The notes beneath the pieces were generated by a model. It did not search any database and was not told where the DNA came from. It saw only the letters and a program-made list of their open reading frames with translations. From JAJDUF01 sp965238265 (GTDB taxonomy: Bacteria; Chloroflexota; UBA11872; UBA12225; JAJDUF01), in the NCBI GenBank assembly GCA_965238265.1, contig OZ250185.1, forward strand, positions 2,666,001 to 2,730,000: a stretch of 64,000 nt of DNA. The letters are read 5' to 3'. Made by a program: the position numbers and the translations under genes. This document shows, piece after piece, positions 51,928 to 60,868 of the stretch. The number at the start of each line of letters is the position of its first letter. The stretch's first letter is position 1.

Positions 51928-52920
51928 TTACGGCAAGGCCACCGGCTCGCCGCGCCGATGCGACTCTTTGACGGCATCGAGGATCACCGACACGGCGACC
52001 GCCGCCTCGCCGGGGATCGCGGCCGGTCGTCCGGCCTGAGCAGCAGCGACGAACTCCTCCACCTCGGCAACGTACATGGCGTCGAACGGGTCGCCAGTGT
52101 GTTGGATAGTCGTCGGCTCCCGGTAGGCGGCGACCACGTCCGACTGAACGGTCAGCGTGTTCAGCGGCCAATCGGCCCGCACGTTACCGCGAGTGCCGTA
52201 TACCTCCACGAAGTCATACGGCTGATGCACTTCGTGCGAGCACGTCACCTGGGCCGTCACACCGTTGGCAAAGGCGAGCATGAAGGCCGACGTGGCATCA
52301 ACGTCCGTCTCCGGCTGGTAGCGCATCGTGCTGTACACCTGCGTCGCCGGCTGCCCGACGATCCACAACAGTTGATCGCTCACGTGACTGCCCAGGAAGA
52401 GCAGTTGCCCGCCGCCGGCCTGCGGGTCGGCCAGCCAGCCGCTCAGCGGCGCGCCACCCTTCCCGGCGCTGATGAACACGATGTCGCCGATAGCGCCGTC
52501 GTCAATCAGCTCCTTCATCAGCAGCCGCACCGGCGTGTAGCGCAGGCAGTATCCGGCCATCAAGGTCACGCCCGCAGCCTCAGCAGCAGCAACGACCCCC
52601 CGCACCTCGCCGGCGTTGACGCCGACCGGCTTTTCGATAAAGACGTGCCGCCCGGCCGCGATCACCGCGTGCGACACCGGCGCTAGAAGGTTGTGCGGTG
52701 TGGCGACGAGCACGCCGTCTACCGCCGCCTCCGCGAGGAGCGTCGCATGATCTCGATAGGTGCGCTGGTAGCCGAAGTCGCGTTGAGTCTGGCTGGCGAC
52801 GGCGGTATCCGGGTCCGCGCAGGCCACCAGCTCGCAGTCGCCGAGGGCGCAGGCCGCTGCGGACAGGTGGCGTCCCTGCCGGCCAGCGCCGATGAGTCCT
52901 AGTCGGAATGGTGCTCCCAT
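51928..52920 (-). CDS. Gfo/Idh/MocA-family oxidoreductase
   Basis: 330 residues. The Rossmann start is FRLGLIGAGRQGRHLSAAACALG. The conserved VFIEKPVGVNAGEV supplies the EKP lysine, followed by GYCLRYTPVR and a C-terminal substrate domain (GAPLSGWLADPQAGGGQLLFLGSHVSDQL). These enzymes oxidise or reduce sugar and inositol derivatives with NAD(P). The sugar isomerase upstream on the same strand is a frequent partner. Confidence 0.92.
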   Translation of the reverse strand: MGAPFRLGLIGAGRQGRHLSAAACALGDCELVACADPDTAVASQTQRDFGYQRTYRDHATLLAEAAVDGVLVATPHNLLAPVSHAVIAAGRHVFIEKPVGVNAGEVRGVVAAAEAAGVTLMAGYCLRYTPVRLLMKELIDDGAIGDIVFISAGKGGAPLSGWLADPQAGGGQLLFLGSHVSDQLLWIVGQPATQVYSTMRYQPETDVDATSAFMLAFANGVTAQVTCSHEVHQPYDFVEVYGTRGNVRADWPLNTLTVQSDVVAAYREPTTIQHTGDPFDAMYVAEVEEFVAAAQAGRPAAIPGEAAVAVSVILDAVKESHRRGEPVALP

Positions 52921-53008
52921 AACGGTCGTCTCCTGCCCCTCTGCCCGGCCATGTCCGCCCGGTCGGCTACCGTTTCGGGCGGTACCAACGAGCGTGTCAC
53001 CGCCGCTG

Positions 53009-53860
53009 CTATACCCCGGCCATCAGTGTGCGGTAATTCGCGGGGATGTTCTGCGGATTGGCCATCGAGCCAATCTCATACATGAAGACGCCGGGGTAGT
53101 CAATCGCCCGCAGCGCCGCGACCACCGCGGCCCAGTTGATCGTGCCGGCCAACGGCATGATGTGCTCGTCCCGCTGGCCATGATTGTCGTGGATGTGCAG
53201 GGTAATCAGCCGCGAGCCGAGGGTTCGGATCGCAGTGGGGTTATCACCGTTGAGGTGGCGGTGGCCGGTGTCCAAGCAGACACCTACCGCCGGGAAGGCC
53301 TCGCTGTCCTTGATGAGCGCCATCAAGTGCCGCACGTCGGCGCGCCACCCGGCGCCGCCATTCTCGATGGCCAGCCGCACGCCCAGGTCCGTCGCGGTAG
53401 CTGCCAGCTCGCGCAGGCTGGCGACAAAGGCGCCGCGGCGCTGCGCATACGCTTCCGGCTGCCGATCCGGCGAGGGGATGGCGATGTGGTGGGTCACGAG
53501 GATGTCGCCGCCGAGGCGCGCCAATGCCGCCAACCCGGTGCGGTACAGGGCCACCGATGCCCGCCGCCGGGCCTCATCCGGGTCGGCCAAATCGCTACCG
53601 GGCTGGCGCTGCTCGAAGTGGGCATGGATGGAGTTGAGGGCCAAGCCGCGACTCTCTAGCCAGCCCCGCATCCGGTCGAGCAGCTCGCCATCGGTGTAGT
53701 CAAAGTTGGGATGGTAGTCCGCGATCTCGATAGCCACCAAGCCCAACTGATGCATGAGGTCGAGCAGCGCCGGAGTGAGCGGCTGGCCGTGCGCGGCGAA
53801 GAGCGTCGAGGCGCCCGGCCGGAGCAGCGTCCGTTCTCGGTTAGCTGGCCTGTTGGTCAT
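53009..53860 (-). CDS. Sugar phosphate isomerase/epimerase-like TIM barrel
   Basis: 283 residues of the AP endonuclease 2 / xylose-isomerase-like superfamily: LVAIEIADYHPNFDY, LNSIHAHFEQRQPGSD, GDILVTHHIAIPSP, LAIENGGAGW (metal-binding Glu), VGVCLDTGHRHLNGD and LHIHDNHGQRDEH (metal-binding Asp/His). ATG 53860 matches the conserved region; a longer open frame upstream is not conserved. Divergent from the D-aminoacylase gene. It probably acts with the adjacent Gfo/Idh dehydrogenase on a carbohydrate. Confidence 0.88.
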   Translation of the reverse strand: MTNRPANRERTLLRPGASTLFAAHGQPLTPALLDLMHQLGLVAIEIADYHPNFDYTDGELLDRMRGWLESRGLALNSIHAHFEQRQPGSDLADPDEARRRASVALYRTGLAALARLGGDILVTHHIAIPSPDRQPEAYAQRRGAFVASLRELAATATDLGVRLAIENGGAGWRADVRHLMALIKDSEAFPAVGVCLDTGHRHLNGDNPTAIRTLGSRLITLHIHDNHGQRDEHIMPLAGTINWAAVVAALRAIDYPGVFMYEIGSMANPQNIPANYRTLMAGV

Positions 53861-54059
53861 GTTCGTTGCCCGTACAATGGCTCCCAATGCCGCGCGAGGT
53901 ACATACCGGGCGCGGCCGCTGTGCCGGTAAGCGTAGCGTACCCGCAAGCGAGCGGGTGACCCACCACGTCTGCACCACCTTAGCAGGCATCGGGTTGTGC
54001 CGACCCGGCGGTCGGCAGCACGATCCACCGGCCGCGGTCGCAGAGGACGGGAGTAGATC

Positions 54060-55694
54060 ATGGTAGACGTGCTGATTCAGGGTGGGAAGGTGATTGACGG
54101 GACGGGCGCCCCCTGGTTCCGGGCCGATGTCGCCATCCAAGACGGCAAGATCGCTGCCGTCGAACGTATGCCGCTGACCGATCAGGTGGATGGTCGGTTG
54201 GAGGGAGCCGAGGCCGCCACCGTGCTCGACGCCACCGGCTGCTTCGTCACCCCGGGGTTCATTGACCCGCACACCCACTCCGACCTGCCGCTCTTGGTCA
54301 ACCCACCGGCGGAGAGTCAGGTGCGCCAGGGCGTTACCACCGTCGTCATCGGCAACTGCGGCAGCGCCCCGGCTCCAGTGGGGCCGCTTAACGGAGCCTT
54401 CCTTAACCGCAGGATTGGCGAACGGGCTGCCGGGCAAGGCCTGCGGCGCGACTGGCGGACCTTCGGTGAGTACTGCGACCGAATGCGCCGCCAAGGTGTA
54501 GCCATCAACGTGGCGCCCTTGGCCGGCCACGCCACCCTGCGCGGTGAAGTAATGGAGATGGAGCGCCGCCCGCCTACCGCCGACGAGCTGGCGGCGATGT
54601 GCCGCCTCCTAGAGGAGGCGCTGGACGACGGAGTCTTTGGCCTCTCCACCGGGCTGATCTACCCGCCTAGCTCGTATGCGGACACGGACGAGATTGTCGC
54701 CTTGGCCCAGGTCGCGGCGCGGCGCGGCGGGCTGTACTTCAGCCATATCCGGGGGGAGGGCAACACCCTGCTCGACGCCGTGGACGAGGCAATCGAGATC
54801 GGTCGCCGCGCGGAGCTGCCGGTCCAGATCGCCCATCACAAGGCAGCCCGCCCGCCCAACTGGGGCAAGACGGCCCAAACGCTGGAGATGATGCAGGCCG
54901 CTCGCGCCGGCGGCGTGGACGTAGCCTATGACGCCTATCCCTATATCGCCAGCAGCTCTGGTCTTGGCTCGCTCTTGCCCGACTGGGCGCACGAGGGCGG
55001 CGCAACGGCGCTCCTCGCGCGCCTCCGCAGCCCGGTTGAGCGCGAGCGCGTCGTCGCTGGCATCCGCGAACGCGCCGCGGGGATGGAGGGGTGGCACACG
55101 GTCATCGTCTCGTGGGTGCCAACGGCGGCGCACAAGCACTGGGAGGGGCAGACCATCGAGCAGATTGGCGACACGCTGGGCCTCGCCGGAGAGGAAACGG
55201 TCGCCCACGTGCTGGACACGTTGGGCGGTGCGGCGCATATGGTCTACTTCCAGCTCGATGAGGAGGATGTGCGCCGTGTGATCGCGCACCCCTTGGGCAT
55301 GGTCGGCTCCGACGGCAGCGTCGCGGCGCCCTACGGGCCACTGTCCGAGGGCAAGCCGCATCCCCGCTCCTATGGGACGCATCCCCGCGTCTTGGGCCGA
55401 TACGTGCGCGAGCTTGGCCTGCTCACCTGGGAGGAGGCTATCCGTAAGATGACCAGCGCCCCGGCTCAACGCCTCGGCCTCGCCGCCAAGGGGATCGTCC
55501 GGCCAGGACTGGATGCCGATCTCGTCGTCTTCGATCCGGCGACGGTCCGCGACCGCGCCACCTTCGAAGAGCCACACCAATACCCGGACGGCATCAACCA
55601 TGTGCTGGTGAATGGCGAGCTTGTCGTGAGCGGTGGCAGCCACCTCGGCACGCTGCCCGGCCAGGTCCTCACCCGGCCCGGGGCCAGTGGCTAG
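54060..55694 (+). CDS. N-acyl-D-amino-acid deacylase / D-aminoacylase-like amidohydrolase
   Basis: 544 residues. It begins DVLIQGGKVIDGTGAPWFRADVAI; metal ligands are in PGFIDPHTHSDLPLL and later HHKA and in GSDGSV. VTTVVIGNCGSAPAPVG and FGLSTGLIYPPSSYADTDE are typical of the D-aminoacylase branch of the amidohydrolase superfamily, and the C-terminus GLDADLVVFDPATVRD closes the beta-sandwich. It removes acyl groups from N-acyl-D-amino acids or related amides. The last codons run into a heptanucleotide repeat (from 55683). Confidence 0.92.
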   Translation: MVDVLIQGGKVIDGTGAPWFRADVAIQDGKIAAVERMPLTDQVDGRLEGAEAATVLDATGCFVTPGFIDPHTHSDLPLLVNPPAESQVRQGVTTVVIGNCGSAPAPVGPLNGAFLNRRIGERAAGQGLRRDWRTFGEYCDRMRRQGVAINVAPLAGHATLRGEVMEMERRPPTADELAAMCRLLEEALDDGVFGLSTGLIYPPSSYADTDEIVALAQVAARRGGLYFSHIRGEGNTLLDAVDEAIEIGRRAELPVQIAHHKAARPPNWGKTAQTLEMMQAARAGGVDVAYDAYPYIASSSGLGSLLPDWAHEGGATALLARLRSPVERERVVAGIRERAAGMEGWHTVIVSWVPTAAHKHWEGQTIEQIGDTLGLAGEETVAHVLDTLGGAAHMVYFQLDEEDVRRVIAHPLGMVGSDGSVAAPYGPLSEGKPHPRSYGTHPRVLGRYVRELGLLTWEEAIRKMTSAPAQRLGLAAKGIVRPGLDADLVVFDPATVRDRATFEEPHQYPDGINHVLVNGELVVSGGSHLGTLPGQVLTRPGASG

Positions 55695-55708
55695 TGGTCA
55701 GTGGCTAG
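55683..55708. repeat. Heptanucleotide tandem repeat
   Basis: GCCAGTG-GCTAGTG-GTCAGTG-GCTAG: three and a half units with the same GCCA-type core as the arrays at 466-532 and 1083-1110. It contains the D-aminoacylase stop codon. Confidence 0.8.
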
Positions 55709-55739
55709 GCGGCGCCGGCCCCCCGCCCCCCGCCGCGCC

Positions 55740-55840
55740 GCCCGTCATTGGCACGAAAATAACACCCATCCGTCATTCCCGCTTTCGCGGGAAATCCACG
55801 CCCCCCTGCCCAGCGGGGGGGGCCATAGGGGGGCCGGCTC
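55740..55840. repeat. Dispersed composite repeat
   Basis: The 22-bp CATTGGCACGAAAATAACAC.. segment (55746-55767, also at 14903), the palindrome CCCGCTTTCGCGGG and the AGCGGGGGGGGCCATAGGGGGG module, in the same order as at 14896-14990. Confidence 0.8.
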
Positions 55841-55882
55841 GACGGTGATAATCTGCGTGTGGCCCGGCAATATAACCTCAGT

Positions 55883-56020
55883 TCAATCGGATTGCTTAGG
55901 CTTCCGCGAAGGCGGCAGCTTCCCCCCCGGCGGTTTACTCGAGTCCCAGGCTTTCGGCGGCCTCACCTTCGGCGCCATCGTTGACCTTCCACCCTTATTG
56001 CGAGCATCGTTGGCCGGCAT
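55883..56020 (-). CDS. Small Lys/Pro-rich protein, 45 residues
   Basis: MPANDARNKGGRSTMAPKVR at the start and KLPPSRKPKQSD at the end; basic, no membrane segment. AAGGAGG 5 nt before the ATG is the strongest ribosome binding site in this stretch. It begins 22 bp after the stop of the gene at 56043 on the same strand, so the two are probably cotranscribed. I do not recognise it. Confidence 0.45.
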   Translation of the reverse strand: MPANDARNKGGRSTMAPKVRPPKAWDSSKPPGGKLPPSRKPKQSD

Positions 56021-56042
56021 ATGGCCTCCTTGGATCGTTGTG

Positions 56043-56543
56043 TCAGTCACGAGTCATTATATCGTAGACTGTGGTTGCGCTCCAGCCTTCAGGAGTTGAA
56101 GACGATTGTGAGAACCTCGAATTGTAGAAGTATGTGTATATCATAACCGACTCAATATCCGCTAATACCACGAATTCGCAAGTTTCTTGATGTAGTTCAC
56201 CCGGCTCTACGATTAACACATCTTTCTCCCAAGTGCGCGGAGCTTCATCAAGGGTCGGCCATTGAAGATTGTCGTACTCCCTGTCTCTGAACACCTGAGC
56301 ATACAAGGTTTCGATTTCTTCGTCCGATAGGGGGGATATTTGCTGCAAAAGGAAGAACGCTTTGCGGAATTCCATCTTGACCTTTGAGCTGTTGTGCAAG
56401 ATTGCGGTCACGGCGATGTGAACGTAGCTGCCACCAATGGGCCGGTGTGACACCTTGTTGGTGATAGTGAGATGAGGCTCGGATTCTCTGAATACCTGCC
56501 ACGCCTGGCCTTGCGGCCGGCGGATTTTGCTCAATTGACCCAT
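56043..56543 (-). CDS. Hypothetical protein
   Basis: 166 residues (MGQLSKIRRPQGQAWQVFRE ... STTVYDIMTRD-like end). A YVHIAVTAILHNSSKVKMEFRKAFFLLQQISPLSDEEIE segment alternates strand and helix; no membrane span or catalytic motif is seen. Codon use and base composition are clearly AT-richer than the neighbouring metabolic genes, which suggests recent acquisition. The fold and function are unknown. Confidence 0.6.
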   Translation of the reverse strand: MGQLSKIRRPQGQAWQVFRESEPHLTITNKVSHRPIGGSYVHIAVTAILHNSSKVKMEFRKAFFLLQQISPLSDEEIETLYAQVFRDREYDNLQWPTLDEAPRTWEKDVLIVEPGELHQETCEFVVLADIESVMIYTYFYNSRFSQSSSTPEGWSATTVYDIMTRD

Positions 56544-56647
56544 ACTCAGTTACTCACGCTCTAGCCGCCTTGCCGCCCCATCCTGCCCATCCTCCCATCC
56601 CGTAAATCCTGATGCTGACAATCCTTGGCCCCCGCCCGCCTCGCCGC

Positions 56648-56712
56648 CTGTCATTCCCGCGCAAGCGGGAATCCACGTCCCCCTGCACAGCGGGGGGCCA
56701 TAAGGGGGCCAC
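56648..56712. repeat. Dispersed composite repeat
   Basis: CATTCCCGCGCAAGCGGGAATCCA followed by CAGCGGGGGGCCATAAGGGGGCC; same modules as 55740-55840. Confidence 0.75.
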
Positions 56713-56733
56713 AGGAGAGGGACTCTGCCAGCG

Positions 56734-57708
56734 CTACACGGGCACCAGCGTCATCGCCTTGTCCTTGAGGAACGGGTACGGCAAGCCGACGGTGCGGAGC
56801 CGCTCGATCATGTCCTTGGGCAGCCGCGGCAACGTTGCCACTTTCAGGTTGGCCTCCAGCTCGGCGACGTTCGCCGACCCTGGAATGACGCACGTGACCC
56901 GCGGATCGTCCAAGAGGTACAGCAGCGCCAGCTGCGGCAGCGTGTAGCCCGTCTCGGCCAGCACTTCCCGCAGGACGGCCGCTGCCGGCGCGGCGTCCCC
57001 GCTACGGCGCACGCCTTGGGCGGCCAGAGCCGCCAACGAAACCAGGCGGCCGGCAAACAAGGGCGTGGCTACGACCACCGCGGTGTTGGTCCGCTCGGCC
57101 ACCGGCAGGACCGTTCGCCGAGCTGCATTCATCAGCAGGTTGTAATGGCTGGCGATCTCCACGCTGTCGAACTCGGCGTGCTCTAGGCAGTGCTGCAGAT
57201 GCGGCGACCAGTGGCTCGTCACGCCAATGTACTTGCACCCACCCTGTTCGCGGATGTTGAGCAGCGACTCGTAGGCCATGCCCTTTCCGAACACGTCGTG
57301 CCACTCCCGGCGCTGGTCCGCTGCCAAGTCTCGCCAGCCGGGGTTGCCATGGATTTGCAGGACCTGCACCGAGTCCCGCTTCAGGTGACGCAAGGTCTGC
57401 TCGAAGCCACGCATGCAGTTGTCATAGGTGTAGTCCCAGAGGTTGTCCGCCGGCCCACTGAGCTTGGCTCCGATAATGATCTCGTCGTCGGGGACGTGGG
57501 CAAAGGCTTCGCCCAACAGCGCGTCGGCCTCGCCGGCGCCGTACAGCGGCGCCGTGTCAAAGAAGCGAACCCCTAGCTCATATGCCCGTTGCAGCGTTGC
57601 CAGGGCCGTTGGGCGGTCTACGCCCATATCGGTGGTGATGCGGTAGCAGCCCATGCCTAGCTCGGGCACCGGCTGGCGATCATGGCCGAAAGGCCGTGTC
57701 CAAATCAT
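56734..57708 (-). CDS. Aldo/keto reductase
   Basis: 324 residues. PELGMGCYRITTD, GVRFFDTAPLYGAGEADALLGEAF (catalytic Asp/Tyr), VLQIHGNPGWRD (catalytic His region) and CVIPGSANVAELEANLKVA (NADP-binding C-terminus) are the AKR landmarks. It reduces or oxidises carbonyls of sugars or related compounds. The ATG at 57708 gives MIWTRPFGHDRQPVPELGMG. Divergent from the Gfo/Idh gene at 57790 (81 bp), suggesting shared control. Confidence 0.9.
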   Translation of the reverse strand: MIWTRPFGHDRQPVPELGMGCYRITTDMGVDRPTALATLQRAYELGVRFFDTAPLYGAGEADALLGEAFAHVPDDEIIIGAKLSGPADNLWDYTYDNCMRGFEQTLRHLKRDSVQVLQIHGNPGWRDLAADQRREWHDVFGKGMAYESLLNIREQGGCKYIGVTSHWSPHLQHCLEHAEFDSVEIASHYNLLMNAARRTVLPVAERTNTAVVVATPLFAGRLVSLAALAAQGVRRSGDAAPAAAVLREVLAETGYTLPQLALLYLLDDPRVTCVIPGSANVAELEANLKVATLPRLPKDMIERLRTVGLPYPFLKDKAMTLVPV

Positions 57709-57789
57709 CGCTCCCCTCCCGTCGCACACCGGCTACCGCCGGCCGGCCATCACGGTATCATAACGGTACCAAGACGACGAGGTGGAGTG

Positions 57790-58884
57790 ATGGTGAGCAA
57801 TTCGGGTGAGCAGCCGATCCGGTTTGGCTTCTTTGGCTACGGCTTTATCGCCGGCGCACACGCCCAGGCCCTGGCCGACGTGCCCGGCGCCGAGGTGACG
57901 GCCGTGTGCGGGCCGCGCGCGGCGCCAGCGCACGAGTTTGCCGAGCGATTTGGGGTCGAGCTAGTCACGCAGGGCCCGCAGGAGATGCTCGCCGCGGACA
58001 TCGACGCCGTGGTGATCTGCACGCCCGACGACGCCCATTACGAACAGGTGCTCGCCGCCGCGGCCGCGGGCAAGCACCTCTTCTGTGAGAAGCCGGTAGC
58101 TATGAACCTCGCGCAGGCCAGCGAGATGGTCGCAGCATGCGAGCGGGCGAACGTGCGGACGATGACCGGCTTCCTGCTGCCCTACGCGCCCATCGCGCAG
58201 GAATTGGTGCGGCGAGTACGGGGCGGCGAGTTTGGCGAGCTAATTAGCATCCACACCCAACGCTACAACCCCCGACTGCTCGGAGCGGCGCTGACGGCGC
58301 AGTGGCGCTACGACGCCGCGCGTAGCTCGGCCGGCGTCTTGAGCGATCTCGGCTCGCACATGCTCAACTTCTCGGTGCTCATCGGCGGGCCGATCACCCA
58401 TATCGCCGCCAGTCTGCGGACCGTGATTAAGGAGGTGCCCGACCCGGCCACCGGGGGAACGATGCCGCTCACACTGGACGACGACGTAGTGCTGGCACTG
58501 CGCTTTGCTTCCGGCGTCCACGGGACGATTGCGACCAGCCGCGTGGGCCACGTCGACTCGGACAAGCCGTTGGGCCGCTCGATGATCCAGATCAATGGGA
58601 CGAAAGCTGCCGTCGTCACCGATGGGCTGGAGCATGCCGAGGTCTGGCGCTACGGCCATCCGACCGAGGCCATCGAACCGGACCTTGGTCCCGGCGTAGA
58701 CGAGCACGCCGGGCTGCTGGCCGCAATGGGCCGGCGCGTGTTCAGCGAGTTTGTCGCGGCGATCCGCTCCGGCCGCGACTGCCACCCAACCATACGCGAC
58801 GGCTGGCGGGTCCAGGCACTCGTCGAGACGGCCCGCCGGGCCGCCAAGTCGGGCCGCTGGGAAGAGGTGCCGGCAGCGCTTTAG
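57790..58884 (+). CDS. Gfo/Idh/MocA-family oxidoreductase (second)
   Basis: 364 residues. IRFGFFGYGFIAGAHAQALADVPG is the NAD-binding start, LFCEKPVAMNLAQA the EKP motif, TGFLLPYAPIAQELVRRV and GVLSDLGSHMLNF the substrate-side motifs. ATG 57790 follows GGTGGAG; the open frame before it is not conserved. It is only distantly similar to the enzyme at 51928 and probably handles a different sugar. Confidence 0.92.
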   Translation: MVSNSGEQPIRFGFFGYGFIAGAHAQALADVPGAEVTAVCGPRAAPAHEFAERFGVELVTQGPQEMLAADIDAVVICTPDDAHYEQVLAAAAAGKHLFCEKPVAMNLAQASEMVAACERANVRTMTGFLLPYAPIAQELVRRVRGGEFGELISIHTQRYNPRLLGAALTAQWRYDAARSSAGVLSDLGSHMLNFSVLIGGPITHIAASLRTVIKEVPDPATGGTMPLTLDDDVVLALRFASGVHGTIATSRVGHVDSDKPLGRSMIQINGTKAAVVTDGLEHAEVWRYGHPTEAIEPDLGPGVDEHAGLLAAMGRRVFSEFVAAIRSGRDCHPTIRDGWRVQALVETARRAAKSGRWEEVPAAL

Positions 58885-58939
58885 GGCGCGTTACTCAGGC
58901 AGAGCCGCGCCCTGACCGATCACAGGCCGGCCGGATCAG

Positions 58940-60085
58940 TCAAGGCCGGCCGGTGAGGACGGCGCCGATTGCGTCGAGGATGGGGTCTTCGACCAAGCCG
59001 TAGTTGTAGATGAAGAACAACGGCACGTCGGCCTCGACATAGTAGCGGGTCACGTCCGACCAGTAACCCGGGGTCCGCCCGCCCGTCGACTCCGGCCGCA
59101 GCATCGCGCAGGGCAATAAGTCGGGGTGCGCCGCGCGTAGTGCTGCCGCTTCGGAGCGCACGGCTGCCGCCGAGGGCGGATTCTGCGACAGCATGCCCGC
59201 GATGTCCGGGAAACAGCGCGCGCCGTGCCGGGCGGCGATGGCGGTCACTTCCTGATGGAGCGCCTCAACTTGCGCGTCACGGGCGGCGATGTACGCCGCC
59301 ACATCGGGCCAGTCGGCGAGGCGCGCGGCGACCGGCGCATCGGACGGCTCCGGCGAGCGCAAGAATCGGTCAAACGTCTCATGCACGGTAGCACGAACGC
59401 CCTCGCCGTCCACGCCGGTGTGCGCTGCGACCTGGAGACAGGCCGGACAGAAGCAGAGCGAGGCGAGCTGTCGTTGCAGCGGATCGAGTTCGGCCGTGAT
59501 CTTCGTGATCGCCTCGGCCCCGCAGTAGTCGAAGTCCCGGTAGTCCAGCGACTCCAGCCAGAGCGAGCGGGCGCCCGTCGCGCGGCAAACATCCTCGGTC
59601 AACGCCCGCGCGTAGGCTCGCACCGCTTCCTGCGCCGGACACAGCCCGAACGTATACCGGCTGCCCCAGGCGTTCTCGACGGCGTACTCGGGATGAGCGG
59701 CCCCCAAACGCTCGTTATAGCAGTAGACGGTCCAGCTCTGAAGCTCCAGCCCGGCGCGATCCAGGGCGGCTTTGGTCTGCGCGAAAGCGTTGTCGGGCCC
59801 GTCGCCTAGCTCGGCCCATGGGGTTGGCTTGAGCGGTGTGTCATCGTAGAGCGACAAGTCGTTGGGGAAGTAGGTGACGTGCGGCTCCAGCACGTACATC
59901 CGCCGCCGCGAGTGGTGCGGCAGCAGGAACCGGCCGTCGTGGTACGCGACGGCGAGCGCGACGCCGGTGACGCCAAGCTCTTCCACCAGACGTTGAGCAA
60001 ACCGATCCGGTCCCTCGTCCACAATGTCCCACAGGTAACTGAACAGGAACACCTCGCGGGGGCGGTCAGATGATGCGTTCGTCAT
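58940..60085 (-). CDS. Uncharacterised protein, probable TIM-barrel glycoside-hydrolase-like
   Basis: 381 residues. Features that suggest a hydrolase-type barrel are VFLFSYLWDIVDEGPDRF, GVTGVALAVAYHDGRFLLPH, LQSWTVYCYNERLGAAHPEY, SLWLESLDYRDFDYCG and a pair of cysteines CFCPACLQVAAHTG. There is no signal peptide. The family is not one I can name; related proteins I recall sit near sugar dehydrogenases, as this does. A catalytic role on a glycoside is a guess. Confidence 0.65.
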   Translation of the reverse strand: MTNASSDRPREVFLFSYLWDIVDEGPDRFAQRLVEELGVTGVALAVAYHDGRFLLPHHSRRRMYVLEPHVTYFPNDLSLYDDTPLKPTPWAELGDGPDNAFAQTKAALDRAGLELQSWTVYCYNERLGAAHPEYAVENAWGSRYTFGLCPAQEAVRAYARALTEDVCRATGARSLWLESLDYRDFDYCGAEAITKITAELDPLQRQLASLCFCPACLQVAAHTGVDGEGVRATVHETFDRFLRSPEPSDAPVAARLADWPDVAAYIAARDAQVEALHQEVTAIAARHGARCFPDIAGMLSQNPPSAAAVRSEAAALRAAHPDLLPCAMLRPESTGGRTPGYWSDVTRYYVEADVPLFFIYNYGLVEDPILDAIGAVLTGRP

Positions 60086-60104
60086 GGCTACTCCTGACTA
60101 TGCC

Positions 60105-60479
60105 TCAAGAAGGTGTCTCCTCGGCGGGATCATAGATACGAATGCGGCCTACCTCCGCAATCCAGAATCGACCCTCGACAGTCTCCTCCTCGATGTAGTC
60201 CAAGACCTGCCAGGTAAGTCTACGGACGAGCGGCAATAGGGCTTTCGGTGGCCGAAGTACGATAATCCCTGGAGTACCGGCTGGCGGATAAGACAAGGGG
60301 TTGGCAAAGTCCAGGTCCAGGGTCACCAAACAGCGCTGCTCAATCCGGCACACTCTCCAGACTGTACTGTCCAATGCACCCTGTAGCTCCTGTTCCCGAA
60401 CTGAAACTGCCTCATGGCCCGCCTTCCTGAAAAGTCGGACCAATCCCGGCGCTAGGTTTTCATCCAGCTTGCACCGCAC
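60105..60479 (-). CDS. DUF5615 PIN-like toxin
   Basis: 124 residues. KLDENLAPGLVRLFRKAGHEAVSV and LVTLDLDFANPLSYPP place the acidic residues of the PIN-like Mut7-C fold (DEN near the start, TLDLDF in the middle). Such proteins are putative ribonuclease toxins paired with DUF433 proteins, exactly as here, with the two frames abutting. Confidence 0.85.
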   Translation of the reverse strand: MRCKLDENLAPGLVRLFRKAGHEAVSVREQELQGALDSTVWRVCRIEQRCLVTLDLDFANPLSYPPAGTPGIIVLRPPKALLPLVRRLTWQVLDYIEEETVEGRFWIAEVGRIRIYDPAEETPS

Positions 60480-60725
60480 TTATGTCCCCTCGACAGTGAT
60501 GGGTACCCAGCGCTCACGAGCTAACTCCGCAGCGTAAACCAGTGCAGCCTGTATGTCCTGGGGAGTAAGTGGGGGATAAGCAGCAAGCAACTCCGCCTCA
60601 GCAATCCCAGTGGCAAGATTATCCAGAATAATAGAAACAAAGATGCGCGTGCCGCGAATACAGGGCTTACCATGACAGATGCGTGGATCAATGGTGATAC
60701 GATCCAGTAGCTCGCTATTGCTCAC
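60480..60725 (-). CDS. DUF433 antitoxin-like protein
   Basis: 81 residues. LLDRITIDPRICHGKPCIRGTRIFVSIILDNLA is the DUF433 signature, a winged-helix-like VapB-type domain. The GTG at 60725 has AGGAGGA upstream; earlier codons in the frame are not conserved. Partner of the DUF5615 gene just downstream; likely autoregulatory. Confidence 0.88.
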   Translation of the reverse strand: MSNSELLDRITIDPRICHGKPCIRGTRIFVSIILDNLATGIAEAELLAAYPPLTPQDIQAALVYAAELARERWVPITVEGT

Positions 60726-60868
60726 CGTTTTCCTCCTGGTAAGGCACCGCCTCCGTCGCTGGCTTGGTCTCCCAGTAGTCATGGGCATGCGACCAGGCAC
60801 ACTGTACCATCATACTGCGGGGATATGGGTGCAGCTACGCTGAGAGGCGCGGCGCTGCTGGGAGGGCT

